Positions 15,655 through 25,526 of a stretch of 64,000 bases of DNA are shown here, in pieces (the first letter of the stretch is position 1; each line of letters starts with the position of its first letter). The stretch lies in assembly GCA_041166745.1 (NCBI GenBank), contig JBEEGH010000019.1, positions 124,001-188,000 of the forward strand, given 5' to 3'. The position numbers and the translations under genes were made by a program. The stretch comes from DASUCS01 sp041166745. GTDB taxonomy: Bacteria > Actinomycetota > Acidimicrobiia > Acidimicrobiales > JACDCH01. The notes below the pieces were generated by a model. The model worked only from the letters and a program-made list of their open reading frames with translations, was not told the DNA's origin and searched no databases.

Positions 15655-16708
15655 GTGCCTCGCGGTGTTGTTCGTCGTCACGTTCGTGGCGTGCGGCAGC
15701 GACAGCACAGACACGAGTGGTCGGCCCTCGACCTCGGCGTCGGCGGGGCCACCGGCCCAGACGATCACGGTGGTCGCGCACGACTCGTTCGCGGTGAGTG
15801 ACAGCGTTCTGAAGAAGTTCACCGACCGCACCGGCATCACGGTCGAATTGGTGAAAGGCGGCGATGCCGGCGCCGTGGTGAATCAAGCGATCCTCACGAA
15901 AGACCACCCGCAAGGCGACGTGCTCTACGGCATCGACAACACCCTGCTGAGCAAGGGGCTCGACAACGGTCTGTTCGAGCCGTACACCTCGACCGAGCTG
16001 GGTGCGATCGACAGCTCATTCGACCTCGACGCGGGCCAACATCGCGTCACGCCGATCGACGAGAGCGATGTGTGCCTCAACTTCGACAAGCGGGTCGTGG
16101 CCCCGACGTCGCTCGACGATCTGAAGAACGCGGAGTTCAAGGACAAGGTCGTCGTCGAGAACCCGGCCACCTCGAGCACCGGGCTCGCGTTCCTCGTCAC
16201 CACCGTCGCGAAGTACGGCGAGGACCACTACCTCGATTACTGGCGGGCGCTGAAGGCGAACGGAGTCAAGGTCGACGACGGCTGGGATCAGGCCTACAAC
16301 AACGACTTCACGCTGGGCAGCGGCGGGACGGGGACGAGGCCCGTCGTGGTCTCGTACGCGACCAGTCCGCCCGCCGACGTGGTGTTCGCCGACCCGCCGA
16401 AGACCACGACGGACGTCGGGGTCGTCGACGATGCCTGCTACCGCCAGATCGAGTTCGCGGGCGTGCTCAAAGGCACGACGCACGCGGCGGCCGCCCAGGC
16501 GTTCATCGACTTCATGCTCTCGAAGGCGTTCCAGGAGGACATGCCGCTGAACATGTTCGTGTACCCGGTGCGCAAGGACGCAGCGCTGCCTGAGGAGTTC
16601 ACGACGTACTCGACGAAACCCGCGCACACGGTCGACATTCCGCAGGACACGATTCGTCAGAACCGCGAGCAATGGGTGAAGGACTGGACATCGACCGTCC
16701 TCGGTTGA
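15647..16708 (+). CDS. thiB: Thiamine ABC transporter, substrate-binding lipoprotein
   Basis: A 353-aa exported lipoprotein. The N-terminus has basic residues, a hydrophobic core and the lipobox T-F-V-A-C (lipidated C16), followed by a Ser/Thr-rich linker. The body matches iron/thiamine-type periplasmic binding proteins: V-A-H-D-S-F near the start, G-D-V-L-Y-G-I-D-N, and S-Y-A-T-S-P-P-A in the ligand region, as in TbpA/ThiB. It captures thiamine outside the membrane and delivers it to ThiP. Second gene of the riboswitch operon, overlapping both neighbours. Confidence 0.92.
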   Translation: MRRCLAVLFVVTFVACGSDSTDTSGRPSTSASAGPPAQTITVVAHDSFAVSDSVLKKFTDRTGITVELVKGGDAGAVVNQAILTKDHPQGDVLYGIDNTLLSKGLDNGLFEPYTSTELGAIDSSFDLDAGQHRVTPIDESDVCLNFDKRVVAPTSLDDLKNAEFKDKVVVENPATSSTGLAFLVTTVAKYGEDHYLDYWRALKANGVKVDDGWDQAYNNDFTLGSGGTGTRPVVVSYATSPPADVVFADPPKTTTDVGVVDDACYRQIEFAGVLKGTTHAAAAQAFIDFMLSKAFQEDMPLNMFVYPVRKDAALPEEFTTYSTKPAHTVDIPQDTIRQNREQWVKDWTSTVLG

Positions 16709-18336
16709 CCCCCCGGCTCGTGGCGGCGGCGCTCGTCGGCGTCCCACTGGCGTTTCTCGCGGTGTTCTTCGCGTGGCCGGTGGGGCACATCGTGACGCGG
16801 GGACTTCGGCCGAATGGCCGTTGGGACCTGGGCGTCGTCGGTGATGTGCTGCGTGATCCGAGCACGCGCCGGGTGCTGTGGTTCACGGTGTGGCAGGCCG
16901 CGGCGTCGACCGCGCTCACGCTGATCCTCGCCCTGCCCGGCGCCTACGTGATGGCCCGCTTCCGCTTCCCTGGCAAAGCGTTGTTGCGCGCCGCGATCAC
17001 GGTGCCGTTCGTGTTGCCGACGATCGTTGTCGCGTCGGCGTTCCTCGCGCTCATCGGCCCCAGAGGTGTGCTCGCCGGCGTCGTCGATCTCGATGGATCG
17101 ATCTGGGCGATCCTGTTGGCCCACGCGTTCTTCAACTACGCCGTGGTGGTGCGCACGGTTGGCGGACTGTGGTCGCACCTGGATCCCGCACTCGACGAAG
17201 CGGCTCGCACGCTCGGCGCGTCACGCTGGCGGGCGTTGAGAGAGGTCACGTGGCCGTTGCTGCGGCCCGCGATCGCATCTGCGACCGCCATCGTCTTCTT
17301 GTTCACGTTCACCTCGTTCGGGGTGGTCCTCGTGCTGGGAGGTCAGCGCTATGCCACGCTCGAGGTCGCCATCAAGCGAGCAACGCTCGACCGGCTCGAT
17401 CTCCCCACCGCGAGCGTCCTCGCCCTCGTGCAACTCGTCGCCGTGGTGGCGTTGCTGCTCGTCTTCACCGCGACGGGTTCTCGTCGCGCCACCCGGCAAC
17501 GCCTGCTCGCCGTAGCGGATGTCGCCCGGCCGCCCGCCACTCGCGGCGAGCGTTGCTTCCTCGCCGCGAACCTCGTGGTGATGGCGCTGTTGCTGGGCGG
17601 CCCGGTCGCCGTTCTCGTCGAGCGATCACTCCACCCAGGGTCCGGGTACGGGCTCGGGTTCTATCGGGCGCTGTTCGACACACCGCAGCAAGCGGCCCGG
17701 TTCGTCCCGCCGATCGATGCCATCCGCAACTCCCTCGCGTTCGCCGCGGTGGCGACGGGCATCGCGCTCGTCGTCGGAGGACTGGCATCCTTTGCCATCG
17801 CCCGTCGCGGCCGGGAGCGCCGAGCGCTCGATCTCCTGCTGATGCTCCCGCTAGGCACCTCAGCCGTCACGGTCGGCTTCGGATTCATCATCACGCTCGA
17901 TCGTCCGCCGCTCGATCTGCGGGCCTCGTGGATCATCGTGCCGATCGCGCACTCGCTGGTGGCGATCCCCTTCGTCGTGCGCATCCTCGCCCCCGTGTTG
18001 CGTTCGATCGACCACCGCCTACACGACGCGGCCACCGTGCTGGGCGCGTCGCCGACCCGCGTGTGGCGCGAGATCGACCTGCCGATCGTGCGCCGATCGT
18101 TTCTCGTCGCCGCCGGCTTCGCCTTCGCCATCTCCCTCGGGGAGTTCGGCGCCACGATCTTCATCGCCCGGCCAGACCGCCCGACCATGCCGGTCGCGAT
18201 CTTCCGCTTCTTGTCGCAGGCCGGGTCGGCCAACTTCGGCGCGGCGATGGCGATGAGCACAATCCTCATGGCGATCACCGCGACGGCGATCGTCGTCATC
18301 GAGCGGTTCCGTACTCCCGGACTCGGCGAGTTCTGA
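16672..18336 (+). CDS. thiP: Thiamine ABC transporter, permease
   Basis: A 554-aa fused permease with about twelve transmembrane helices in two halves, each carrying the EAA-type loop that contacts the ATPase: first D-E-A-A-R-T-L-G-A-S near residue 175, second H-D-A-A-T-V-L-G-A-S near residue 450. This two-in-one layout is typical of ThiP. ATG 16672 overlaps thiB by 37 nt. TTG 16705, which overlaps the thiB stop in TTGA, is a plausible alternative and would trim 11 residues without losing the first helix. The stop shares one base with the thiQ start. Confidence 0.92.
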   Translation: MGEGLDIDRPRLTPRLVAAALVGVPLAFLAVFFAWPVGHIVTRGLRPNGRWDLGVVGDVLRDPSTRRVLWFTVWQAAASTALTLILALPGAYVMARFRFPGKALLRAAITVPFVLPTIVVASAFLALIGPRGVLAGVVDLDGSIWAILLAHAFFNYAVVVRTVGGLWSHLDPALDEAARTLGASRWRALREVTWPLLRPAIASATAIVFLFTFTSFGVVLVLGGQRYATLEVAIKRATLDRLDLPTASVLALVQLVAVVALLLVFTATGSRRATRQRLLAVADVARPPATRGERCFLAANLVVMALLLGGPVAVLVERSLHPGSGYGLGFYRALFDTPQQAARFVPPIDAIRNSLAFAAVATGIALVVGGLASFAIARRGRERRALDLLLMLPLGTSAVTVGFGFIITLDRPPLDLRASWIIVPIAHSLVAIPFVVRILAPVLRSIDHRLHDAATVLGASPTRVWREIDLPIVRRSFLVAAGFAFAISLGEFGATIFIARPDRPTMPVAIFRFLSQAGSANFGAAMAMSTILMAITATAIVVIERFRTPGLGEF

Positions 18337-19349
18337 TGTCCATGCTCGACGTCGAAGGTCTGCACGTCCGCTACGGCGACACGGTTGCGGTCGACGGGGT
18401 CGATCTCCGCGTCGACGAAGGTGAGGTCGTTACGCTGCTCGGCCCGAGTGGTTGCGGAAAGAGCACGATCCTGCGAGCGATCGCCGGATTGGTGACCCTC
18501 GATGCGGGGGCGGTCCGTTTCGACGGAGCGAATGTGGTGACGACCCCTCCGCACCGGCGTCCGTTCGGTCTCATGTTCCAGGACTACGCGCTGTTCCCAC
18601 ACCGCGACGTGGCGGGCAACGTGGCGTTCGGTCCGCGCATGCGGCGCCTCGACCGAGCCGCGGTCAGGACGCGCGTCGACGAGGTGCTCGAGCTCGTCGG
18701 CCTGTCGGGTTACGGACGCCGCTCGGTCGCGTCACTCTCCGGCGGCGAGCAGCAGCGCGTGGCCCTCGCGCGAGCGCTGGCCCCGGAGCCGCGGCTGTTG
18801 ATGCTCGACGAACCGCTCGGATCGCTCGACCGAACGCTGCGCGAGCGCCTGACCGTCGAGCTTCGCGATCTCTTCGTGCGCCTCGGCATCACCGCGATCA
18901 CCGTGACGCACGATCAGGCCGAGGCGTTCACCCTCGCCGATCGAGTGGTCGTGCTGCGTGATGGTCGTGTGCGTCAGGTCGGCCAGCCCGTCGACGTCTG
19001 GCGCGCTCCGGCCGACGCGTTCGTCGCGGGATTTCTCGGCTTCGGCAACGTCTTCGACGTGGAGGTGCGGCGCCGGTCGATCGACTCCCCGTGGGGGCCG
19101 ATCGGCTGCGATCGGGCCGACGGGCCGGCCACGCTCGTGATCCGCCCGGACGGTCTGCGCCTCGGAGCCGATGGCATCGCCGGCACCGCCAGGGCCGCGA
19201 CGTTCCGAGGAGACCACTTCCTCGTCGCCGTCCAACTCGATTGCGGCTGGTTGATCGAGGTCACCGAGCGGTCGGGCTCGATCCCTCCGCCGGGCGCTCC
19301 GGTCGCCGTGAGCCTCGATCTGACGGCCTCGGTCGTGGTCGACAGGTAG
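18336..19349 (+). CDS. thiQ: Thiamine ABC transporter, ATP-binding protein
   Basis: A 337-aa ATPase of the importer. Walker A G-P-S-G-C-G-K-S-T, Q-loop F-Q-D-Y, signature L-S-G-G-E-Q-Q-R-V, Walker B L-L-M-L-D-E-P and switch histidine V-T-H-D are all intact. Residues after about 240 form the extra regulatory beta domain seen in Fe/thiamine/spermidine-type ATPases, longer than E. coli ThiQ (about 232 aa). The frame is open far upstream (to 16878), but that part lies inside thiP. ATG 18336 overlaps the thiP TGA by one base. Last gene of the operon. Confidence 0.92.
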   Translation: MSMLDVEGLHVRYGDTVAVDGVDLRVDEGEVVTLLGPSGCGKSTILRAIAGLVTLDAGAVRFDGANVVTTPPHRRPFGLMFQDYALFPHRDVAGNVAFGPRMRRLDRAAVRTRVDEVLELVGLSGYGRRSVASLSGGEQQRVALARALAPEPRLLMLDEPLGSLDRTLRERLTVELRDLFVRLGITAITVTHDQAEAFTLADRVVVLRDGRVRQVGQPVDVWRAPADAFVAGFLGFGNVFDVEVRRRSIDSPWGPIGCDRADGPATLVIRPDGLRLGADGIAGTARAATFRGDHFLVAVQLDCGWLIEVTERSGSIPPPGAPVAVSLDLTASVVVDR

Positions 19350-19392
19350 CCCTTGACCGGCGGCACCCGCGATCCGATGGAGAATGGTGACC

Positions 19393-20565
19393 ATGGGTCG
19401 GGTCCGGCGGGTTCTCGCGCTTGCGGTTGTGGGCATCACGATGAGCACCGCGCCCGCAATTGCACAGACGTCGACCGACGACACGACCACCACGACCACC
19501 GCGCCGCCGACCACCGAGACCACGACCACCACGACGAGCCCCGCGACCGGGGGCGATGCGCCGCCGGAGAGCGTGCCGGACTCGCCGATCACCGTGCCGC
19601 CCCGGGAGGCGCCTCCCGGGGTCTCGCCACAGCCTGGCCGCGTCGTGACCGTCAACCTGCGCGGCGCCCGCGCGTCGGCTCTCGCCCGCCAAGCTGCCTA
19701 CGCCGATGCTGTCGCGCACCGAATGCAGCTCGAACAGGATCTGACCGCGCTGCAGGAGCGAGTGGGCAAGCTGGCCACCGCGGCCCGCCAAGCGATCATC
19801 GACCTTGCGAACGCCAAGCGCGATCTCGCGGCGCGCGCGGTTGACGCCTATGTGCGAGGCAACGGGTTCGACACCGCTCCGCTCGACTCGACCTCCGGCC
19901 CCGATTCCCAGCGTCAGGCGATGCTGAGCGTGATCGTGGATCGCGACCGAACGGCCGTGGCGCGAGTGCAAGACCTCCAGGCCAAGGTCACGGTGGACCA
20001 AGCGCAGACGGCCAAGCAACTCACGGAGGCGCAATCGCAGCTCGAGCAGGCAAAGATCGATGAAGCGCAGGCCGAGTTCGATCTGTTCGACGCGAAGCTC
20101 GATCTGGCCGTGTCGAGTGCCGGCGGCTCACTCGTCATCCACGGCTTCGTGTTTCCCGTCGCCGACCCGCACACCTTCCAGGAGGACTTCGGCGACCCGC
20201 GCCTGCCCGGAACGGAGTTCGCGCATTTCCACCAAGGCTGCGACGTCGTCGCGGCCGAGGGCACGGAGCTCTACGCGGCCGAGCGTGGTGTGATCACGCA
20301 GATCAGCAGTTCCCTGCTCGGAGGCACGCAGCTCTGGCTGAAAGGCGAGAGCAACACGTCGTACTACTACGCGCATCTGTCGGCGTACGCGCCGAACCTG
20401 CGAGCAGGCCAGGTCGTCGATGCCGGCGCTCTCGTGGGCTTCGTCGGCCACACCGGCGACGCCTACGGACCGCATCTGCACTTCGAGGTGCACCCCGGCG
20501 GCGGGTCGGCCATCGATCCGTATCCGTTGCTGTTGGTCGCCGATCAACAACGGCATTTGCCATAG
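19393..20565 (+). CDS. Exported M23 (LytM-type) peptidoglycan endopeptidase with coiled coil
   Basis: A 390-aa secreted protein. Signal peptide of about 22 residues ending A-P-A-I-A, then a Thr-rich low-complexity linker, then a long helical coiled coil (about residues 90-245, Q/A/L/E-rich), then a LytM peptidase domain. Zinc ligands are intact: H280 and D284 in H-Q-G-C-D, and H361-x-H363 in H-L-H-F-E. The layout resembles EnvC/NlpD-type and RipA-partner hydrolases that cut cross-links during division. ATG 19393 is chosen because GGAGA lies 9 nt upstream; ATG 19384 is too close to it. Confidence 0.88.
   Translation: MGRVRRVLALAVVGITMSTAPAIAQTSTDDTTTTTTAPPTTETTTTTTSPATGGDAPPESVPDSPITVPPREAPPGVSPQPGRVVTVNLRGARASALARQAAYADAVAHRMQLEQDLTALQERVGKLATAARQAIIDLANAKRDLAARAVDAYVRGNGFDTAPLDSTSGPDSQRQAMLSVIVDRDRTAVARVQDLQAKVTVDQAQTAKQLTEAQSQLEQAKIDEAQAEFDLFDAKLDLAVSSAGGSLVIHGFVFPVADPHTFQEDFGDPRLPGTEFAHFHQGCDVVAAEGTELYAAERGVITQISSSLLGGTQLWLKGESNTSYYYAHLSAYAPNLRAGQVVDAGALVGFVGHTGDAYGPHLHFEVHPGGGSAIDPYPLLLVADQQRHLP
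19600..19621. repeat. 22-bp perfect palindrome inside the M23 peptidase gene
   Basis: Half-sites CCCCGGGAGGC and GCCTCCCGGGG abut exactly, centred between 19610 and 19611. It lies in the linker-coding part of the M23 peptidase gene (codons for P-P-R-E-A-P-P-G). It may be a chance product of Pro/Gly/Arg codon use, or an mRNA hairpin. Confidence 0.9.
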
Positions 20566-20573
20566 TGCACTGA

Positions 20574-21014
20574 GTGGACGTCACTGCGATCCTCGACGCG
20601 CCCTGCTCGCGCGAGGTGCTGTTCGAATGGGTGGCCGACCTCAGCCGCTATCCGAAGTGGCTCGACATCGTTCCGCGCGCGGTTCCGGCCGACAACGGTG
20701 ACGACGCTCCCGCGTGGACCATCGATCTTCGCGGTCGGCTCGGGCCGTTCGCCCGGTCCAAGCGCTTGCGCATGGTCCGCACCCGCAAGGACGCGCCGGA
20801 CGCGGTCGTGTTCGAGCGCCGGGAGCGGGACGGCCGATCGCACTCGCCGTGGCTGCTCGAAGCGACGGTCGCAGAGAGCGATGACGGGGGCAGCCGGTTG
20901 ACGATGCACCTGCACTACGGCGGCGGGCTGTGGGGACCGCTCGTCGAACGTCTGCTCAGCGACGAGATCGAACGCTCCCGCCCGAGGCTGCTCGCGCTGA
21001 TCGAGCAGGGCTAG
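20574..21014 (+). CDS. SRPBCC (START/polyketide-cyclase-like) protein
   Basis: A 146-aa protein with the SRPBCC opening pattern: a short strand, P-C-S-R-E-V-L-F-E-W-V-A-D-L-S-R-Y-P-K-W, then strands ending in a C-terminal helix. This helix-grip fold binds a hydrophobic ligand, and these stand-alone members are mostly uncharacterised. GTG 20574 follows the M23 gene after 8 nt. CATAGT 7 nt upstream could serve as a leaderless -10. The stop interlocks with the convergent ABC ATPase stop (CTAG). Confidence 0.78.
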   Translation: MDVTAILDAPCSREVLFEWVADLSRYPKWLDIVPRAVPADNGDDAPAWTIDLRGRLGPFARSKRLRMVRTRKDAPDAVVFERRERDGRSHSPWLLEATVAESDDGGSRLTMHLHYGGGLWGPLVERLLSDEIERSRPRLLALIEQG

Positions 21015-21790
21015 GTCGCGAACGCCGAGAAACGATCGTTACGGCGCTCGAGGGTGACGTCGATGCCGAAACAGTCCGAGAGTGCGGCCGACGTGAGCAC
21101 GTCGTCGATCGGGCCAGCGGCGGTCACCCGCCCACCGCGCAGCAGCAGCACGTGGCTGTAGCCCGGGGGGATCTCGTCGACATGGTGGGTCACGAGGACG
21201 GTCGCCGGGGTGGCGGGATCGGCCGCCAGCGCACCCAGACGACGGACGAGGTCTTCTCGGCCGCCGAGGTCGAGCCCCGCGGTGGGCTCGTCGAGCAACA
21301 GCAGTCCGGGATCGGTCATCAGGGTCCGCGCCAATTGCACTCGCTGCCGTTCGCCCGACGACAGCGTGACGAATGGATGGTCGGCCAGGTCGGCGCAGCC
21401 GAAGCGGTCCAGTAGCCCGACCGCACGGGCCCGGTCGTTGTCGTCGTACTCGTGCCACCACGGCTCCAGCGCGGCGAACTTCGCGGTCATCACGATCTCG
21501 GTGGCGGTCAACCCAGGGCGAAGCAGGTCGGCGAAGGATGCCGAGACCACGCCGATGCGGCGGCGATGGCGGCGCACGTCGACCCGTCCAAGACGCTCAC
21601 CGAGCACCTCGACATCGCCCGTCGAGGGATGCAGGTAGAGCGAGGCGATGCGAATGAGCGAGGTCTTGCCTGACCCGTTCGCGCCGAGCACGATCCAGCG
21701 CTCGCTCTCGGCGACCGCCCAGTTGATGTCGTCGAGGATGACGGTCTGGCCGCGGACGAGCCCGACGCTGGAGAGTGCGAGCGCGCTCAC
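21011..21790 (-). CDS. Stand-alone ABC transporter ATP-binding protein
   Basis: A 259-aa ABC ATPase with Walker A G-A-N-G-S-G-K-T-S, signature L-S-S-G-E-R-Q-R-V, Walker B L-L-L-L-D-E-P-T-A-G-L-D and switch V-T-H-H. The subfamily resembles single ATPases annotated as molybdate/iron-type (ModF-like). No permease or binding protein is encoded nearby. It instead overlaps the upstream MFS transporter gene by 4 nt, an unusual pairing. Substrate unknown. Confidence 0.88.
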   Translation of the reverse strand: MSALALSSVGLVRGQTVILDDINWAVAESERWIVLGANGSGKTSLIRIASLYLHPSTGDVEVLGERLGRVDVRRHRRRIGVVSASFADLLRPGLTATEIVMTAKFAALEPWWHEYDDNDRARAVGLLDRFGCADLADHPFVTLSSGERQRVQLARTLMTDPGLLLLDEPTAGLDLGGREDLVRRLGALAADPATPATVLVTHHVDEIPPGYSHVLLLRGGRVTAAGPIDDVLTSAALSDCFGIDVTLERRNDRFSAFAT

Positions 21791-23124
21791 AGTCGATCGA
21801 CGTCCGCTTCGGCTTCCGCAACCACCATGGCGAGATCGTCACCATACGTGCCGAAGCACATCGCGATGAGCAGCGCGCCGACGATGTACACGGGCGTGAT
21901 GCACAAAAGAGCGATCCGCAGGTTGTCGTTGAAGAGGGTCGACAACCCACCGACGATCGGGCTGCCGAGCAGTGACACCGCCATCACGACGTTCGAGATT
22001 CCCGCGGCGCGCTCACGCAGCGCCACGGGAGTGACGTCGAGCAGCAGCGCGTACGACGGGCCCGCGGGAATCGCCGTGAACGCCGTGCCCAGGAACAAGA
22101 GCGGCGCGGCAACCGCAAGGCGCGTCGTCAGCAGCGCGCCTGCGAGCACGATTCCGCCGGCGAGGTAGGCCCACACCGTCACGTGCACCCGTGCCCGCAA
22201 CACGCCACGTTGCAGCAAGCGGTCAGCGAGGAAACCACCGGCGATGAGGCCGACGAAGGCTCCGGCACCGATGACCGGCGTGAGGCCTGCGACCTCCGTT
22301 CCGGTGAGGTGAAAGGTGCGCTTGAAGTACGACGGCCCCCACACCTGAAGACCGGTGAGAAAGATCTGGGTCACGCCGATCCCGATCGCCGCCCGGCGCC
22401 ACGTCCGCAGTGCGAACACCTCTCTCCACGCCGCGACACCCCTCAGCGCGGGCACGCGTTCTTCGCTCGCGGCCGTGTCTTCGTGCACCGCGAGCGTGTC
22501 GCCCTCGAGCGCCGCGAGCGTGTCCCGGAACGCGACGTCCTGGTTGCCGCGCTCCGGCTCGGGTTGGGCGCGGATCAGCACGGCGGCGAAGAGACCGATC
22601 GGGATCCACATCCAGAACGCGGCCGGCCAGCCGTACCGATCGACCAGCACTCCGGACCCGACGATGCCGACGATCGCGCCGACGCCGGCGCCCGCCTGGA
22701 AGATGCTCACCTTCGCGGCCCGATGCTCGGCGGGCCACCAGTCGGCCAACAGCGGCAGCGCCGCGGGATCGGTGGCTTCGGTCGGCGCGGTGATCGCCCG
22801 GAAGAGCACGAACAACGGGAAGACGCCCACGAAGCCAGTGAGCAGCATGAGGAACGACCAGGTGACGAACATCCCGCTCAGCACCCGTGTTCGCGCCCGA
22901 TCACGGCACAGCCGAGCGATGAGCAGCGCGCCGATGGCGCCGGCCGGGCCGGTGGCGACGCGCATGAGCCCGATCTGGAAATCGGTGACGTCGAAGGCCG
23001 CCTTCAGGCTCTCGATGGCCTGCGACTGGCTCTGATCGATCCCCTGCTGGAGCGCGTTGGAGAAGCACAGCGCCACCATCGTCAGCGCGCCGGCACCGAC
23101 CGCGGCCCGTTTCTTGGTCACCAT
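21787..23124 (-). CDS. Major facilitator superfamily transporter
   Basis: A 445-aa membrane protein with about 12 hydrophobic helices and a longer, charged central loop (about residues 200-240, rich in E and D). The segment G-V-L-V-D-R-Y-G-W-P-A-A-F in the first half and G-G-F-L-A-D-R-L in the second correspond to the conserved MFS loop motif D-R-x-G. No substrate can be assigned. First gene of a two-gene minus-strand operon with the ABC ATPase. Confidence 0.88.
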   Translation of the reverse strand: MVTKKRAAVGAGALTMVALCFSNALQQGIDQSQSQAIESLKAAFDVTDFQIGLMRVATGPAGAIGALLIARLCRDRARTRVLSGMFVTWSFLMLLTGFVGVFPLFVLFRAITAPTEATDPAALPLLADWWPAEHRAAKVSIFQAGAGVGAIVGIVGSGVLVDRYGWPAAFWMWIPIGLFAAVLIRAQPEPERGNQDVAFRDTLAALEGDTLAVHEDTAASEERVPALRGVAAWREVFALRTWRRAAIGIGVTQIFLTGLQVWGPSYFKRTFHLTGTEVAGLTPVIGAGAFVGLIAGGFLADRLLQRGVLRARVHVTVWAYLAGGIVLAGALLTTRLAVAAPLLFLGTAFTAIPAGPSYALLLDVTPVALRERAAGISNVVMAVSLLGSPIVGGLSTLFNDNLRIALLCITPVYIVGALLIAMCFGTYGDDLAMVVAEAEADVDRL

Positions 23125-23142
23125 GGCTCACCCACCAGCCAA

Positions 23143-23148
23143 TAGCCT
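23143..23148 (+). promoter_or_regulatory. Putative -10 box upstream of a non-canonical start
   Basis: TAGCCT, 6 nt before ATC 23155. The spacing matches the leaderless arrangement seen at several canonical starts in this window. The TAG is also an in-frame stop for the CNNM reading frame. Confidence 0.35.
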
Positions 23149-23154
23149 GCACAG

Positions 23155-24446
<1,292 letters not shown>

Positions 24447-24450
<4 letters not shown>

Positions 24451-25526
24451 CGGTCTGGCTCGTGGTGGCCGCGTTCGTGCTGCTCGGAGCCAACGGGGTC
24501 TTCGTGGCGAAGGAGTTCGCGCTGATCGCCAGCCGGCGAACGAAGCTCCAAGGGCTCGCCGAAGAAGGGTCGCTGAGCGCGCGGTTGGCGCTCGAGGCCG
24601 CGAGTCAGCTGCCGCTCCAACTGGCATCGTCGCAGCTCGGCGTCACGATGGCCTCGCTCGGACTCGGCGCGGTGGCCGAACCGACCGTCGCTCACGGGTT
24701 GGAGACGTTGTTCGGCGCGATCGGTATCCCGAACGGCGTGACGGACACGCTCGCGGTGATCGTCGGGTTGGCGATCGTCGTCTTCTTTCACATGGTCTTC
24801 GGTGAGATGGTCCCGAAGTACGTGGCGCTGGCCGACCCCGAACGCACGCTCATGGCACTCGCGATCCCGAACCGGATCTATGTCGCGCTGTTCCGTCCGG
24901 TCATCCAGGCGCTCGGCTGGCTCGGACGCACCGGCACCCGCCTATTCGGTGTCGAGCCACGTACCGACTTGGCGACGGTGCACACTGCCGAGGAGATTGC
25001 GTCGATGTTGGCGGCGTCGCGCGAGGAGGGACTCATCGAGGAGATGGCGCACGACCTGCTGTCCGGCGCCCTCGACTTCGGGGAGCGACCGTTGAGCGAC
25101 GTGATGGTGCCGCGTGAACAGATCACGTGGGTGTCCCGTGACGCGACGGTGGCCGAGGCCGAGCAGGCCATCGTCACGAGCGGACACTCTCGATTGCTCG
25201 TGGCCGGCACCGATCTCGACGAGATCGTTGGTTTCGTGCACGCCAAGGATCTGCTCACCGTGCCTGCGAGTGCGCGTGATCGTCCGCTTCCTCTCGCCCG
25301 CATCCGTCGCGTGCTCATCCTGCCGAGTCAGCGACCCCTCGACGAGGTGCTGGTGGCGATGCGGCGATCGCGAACGCACGTGGCCGTCGTCATCGACGAG
25401 GAGCGCCACGTGATCGGTCTGGCCACTCTGGAGGACGTGCTCGAGGATCTCGTGGGCGACATCCGCGACGAATCCGATCGTGTGCTGCCTCGACGAATCT
25501 CGCCGCGCCGGCGAGTGATCAGGTGA
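24447..25526 (+). CDS. CNNM/CorC family membrane protein, shorter paralogue
   Basis: A 359-aa paralogue of the preceding protein. DUF21 membrane domain (V-L-L-G-A-N-G-V-F-V-A-K-E-F-A-L-I), then a CBS pair ending V-I-G-L-A-T-L-E-D-V-L-E-D-L-V-G-D-I. It stops soon after with a basic tail, so it lacks the C-terminal CorC_HlyC domain. GTG 24447 overlaps the upstream stop (GTGA). Such tandem long/short pairs may act as heterodimers. The Y-G-G-T loop in the second CBS domain is replaced by E-E-R-H-V. Confidence 0.9.

Noticed and set aside
16878..18335. Plus-strand open frame fused in frame to thiQ (823 codons in total)
   Set aside because: The first 486 codons lie in a wrong frame of thiP and are Arg-rich. 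ATG 18336 overlaps the thiP stop and starts the real ATPase.
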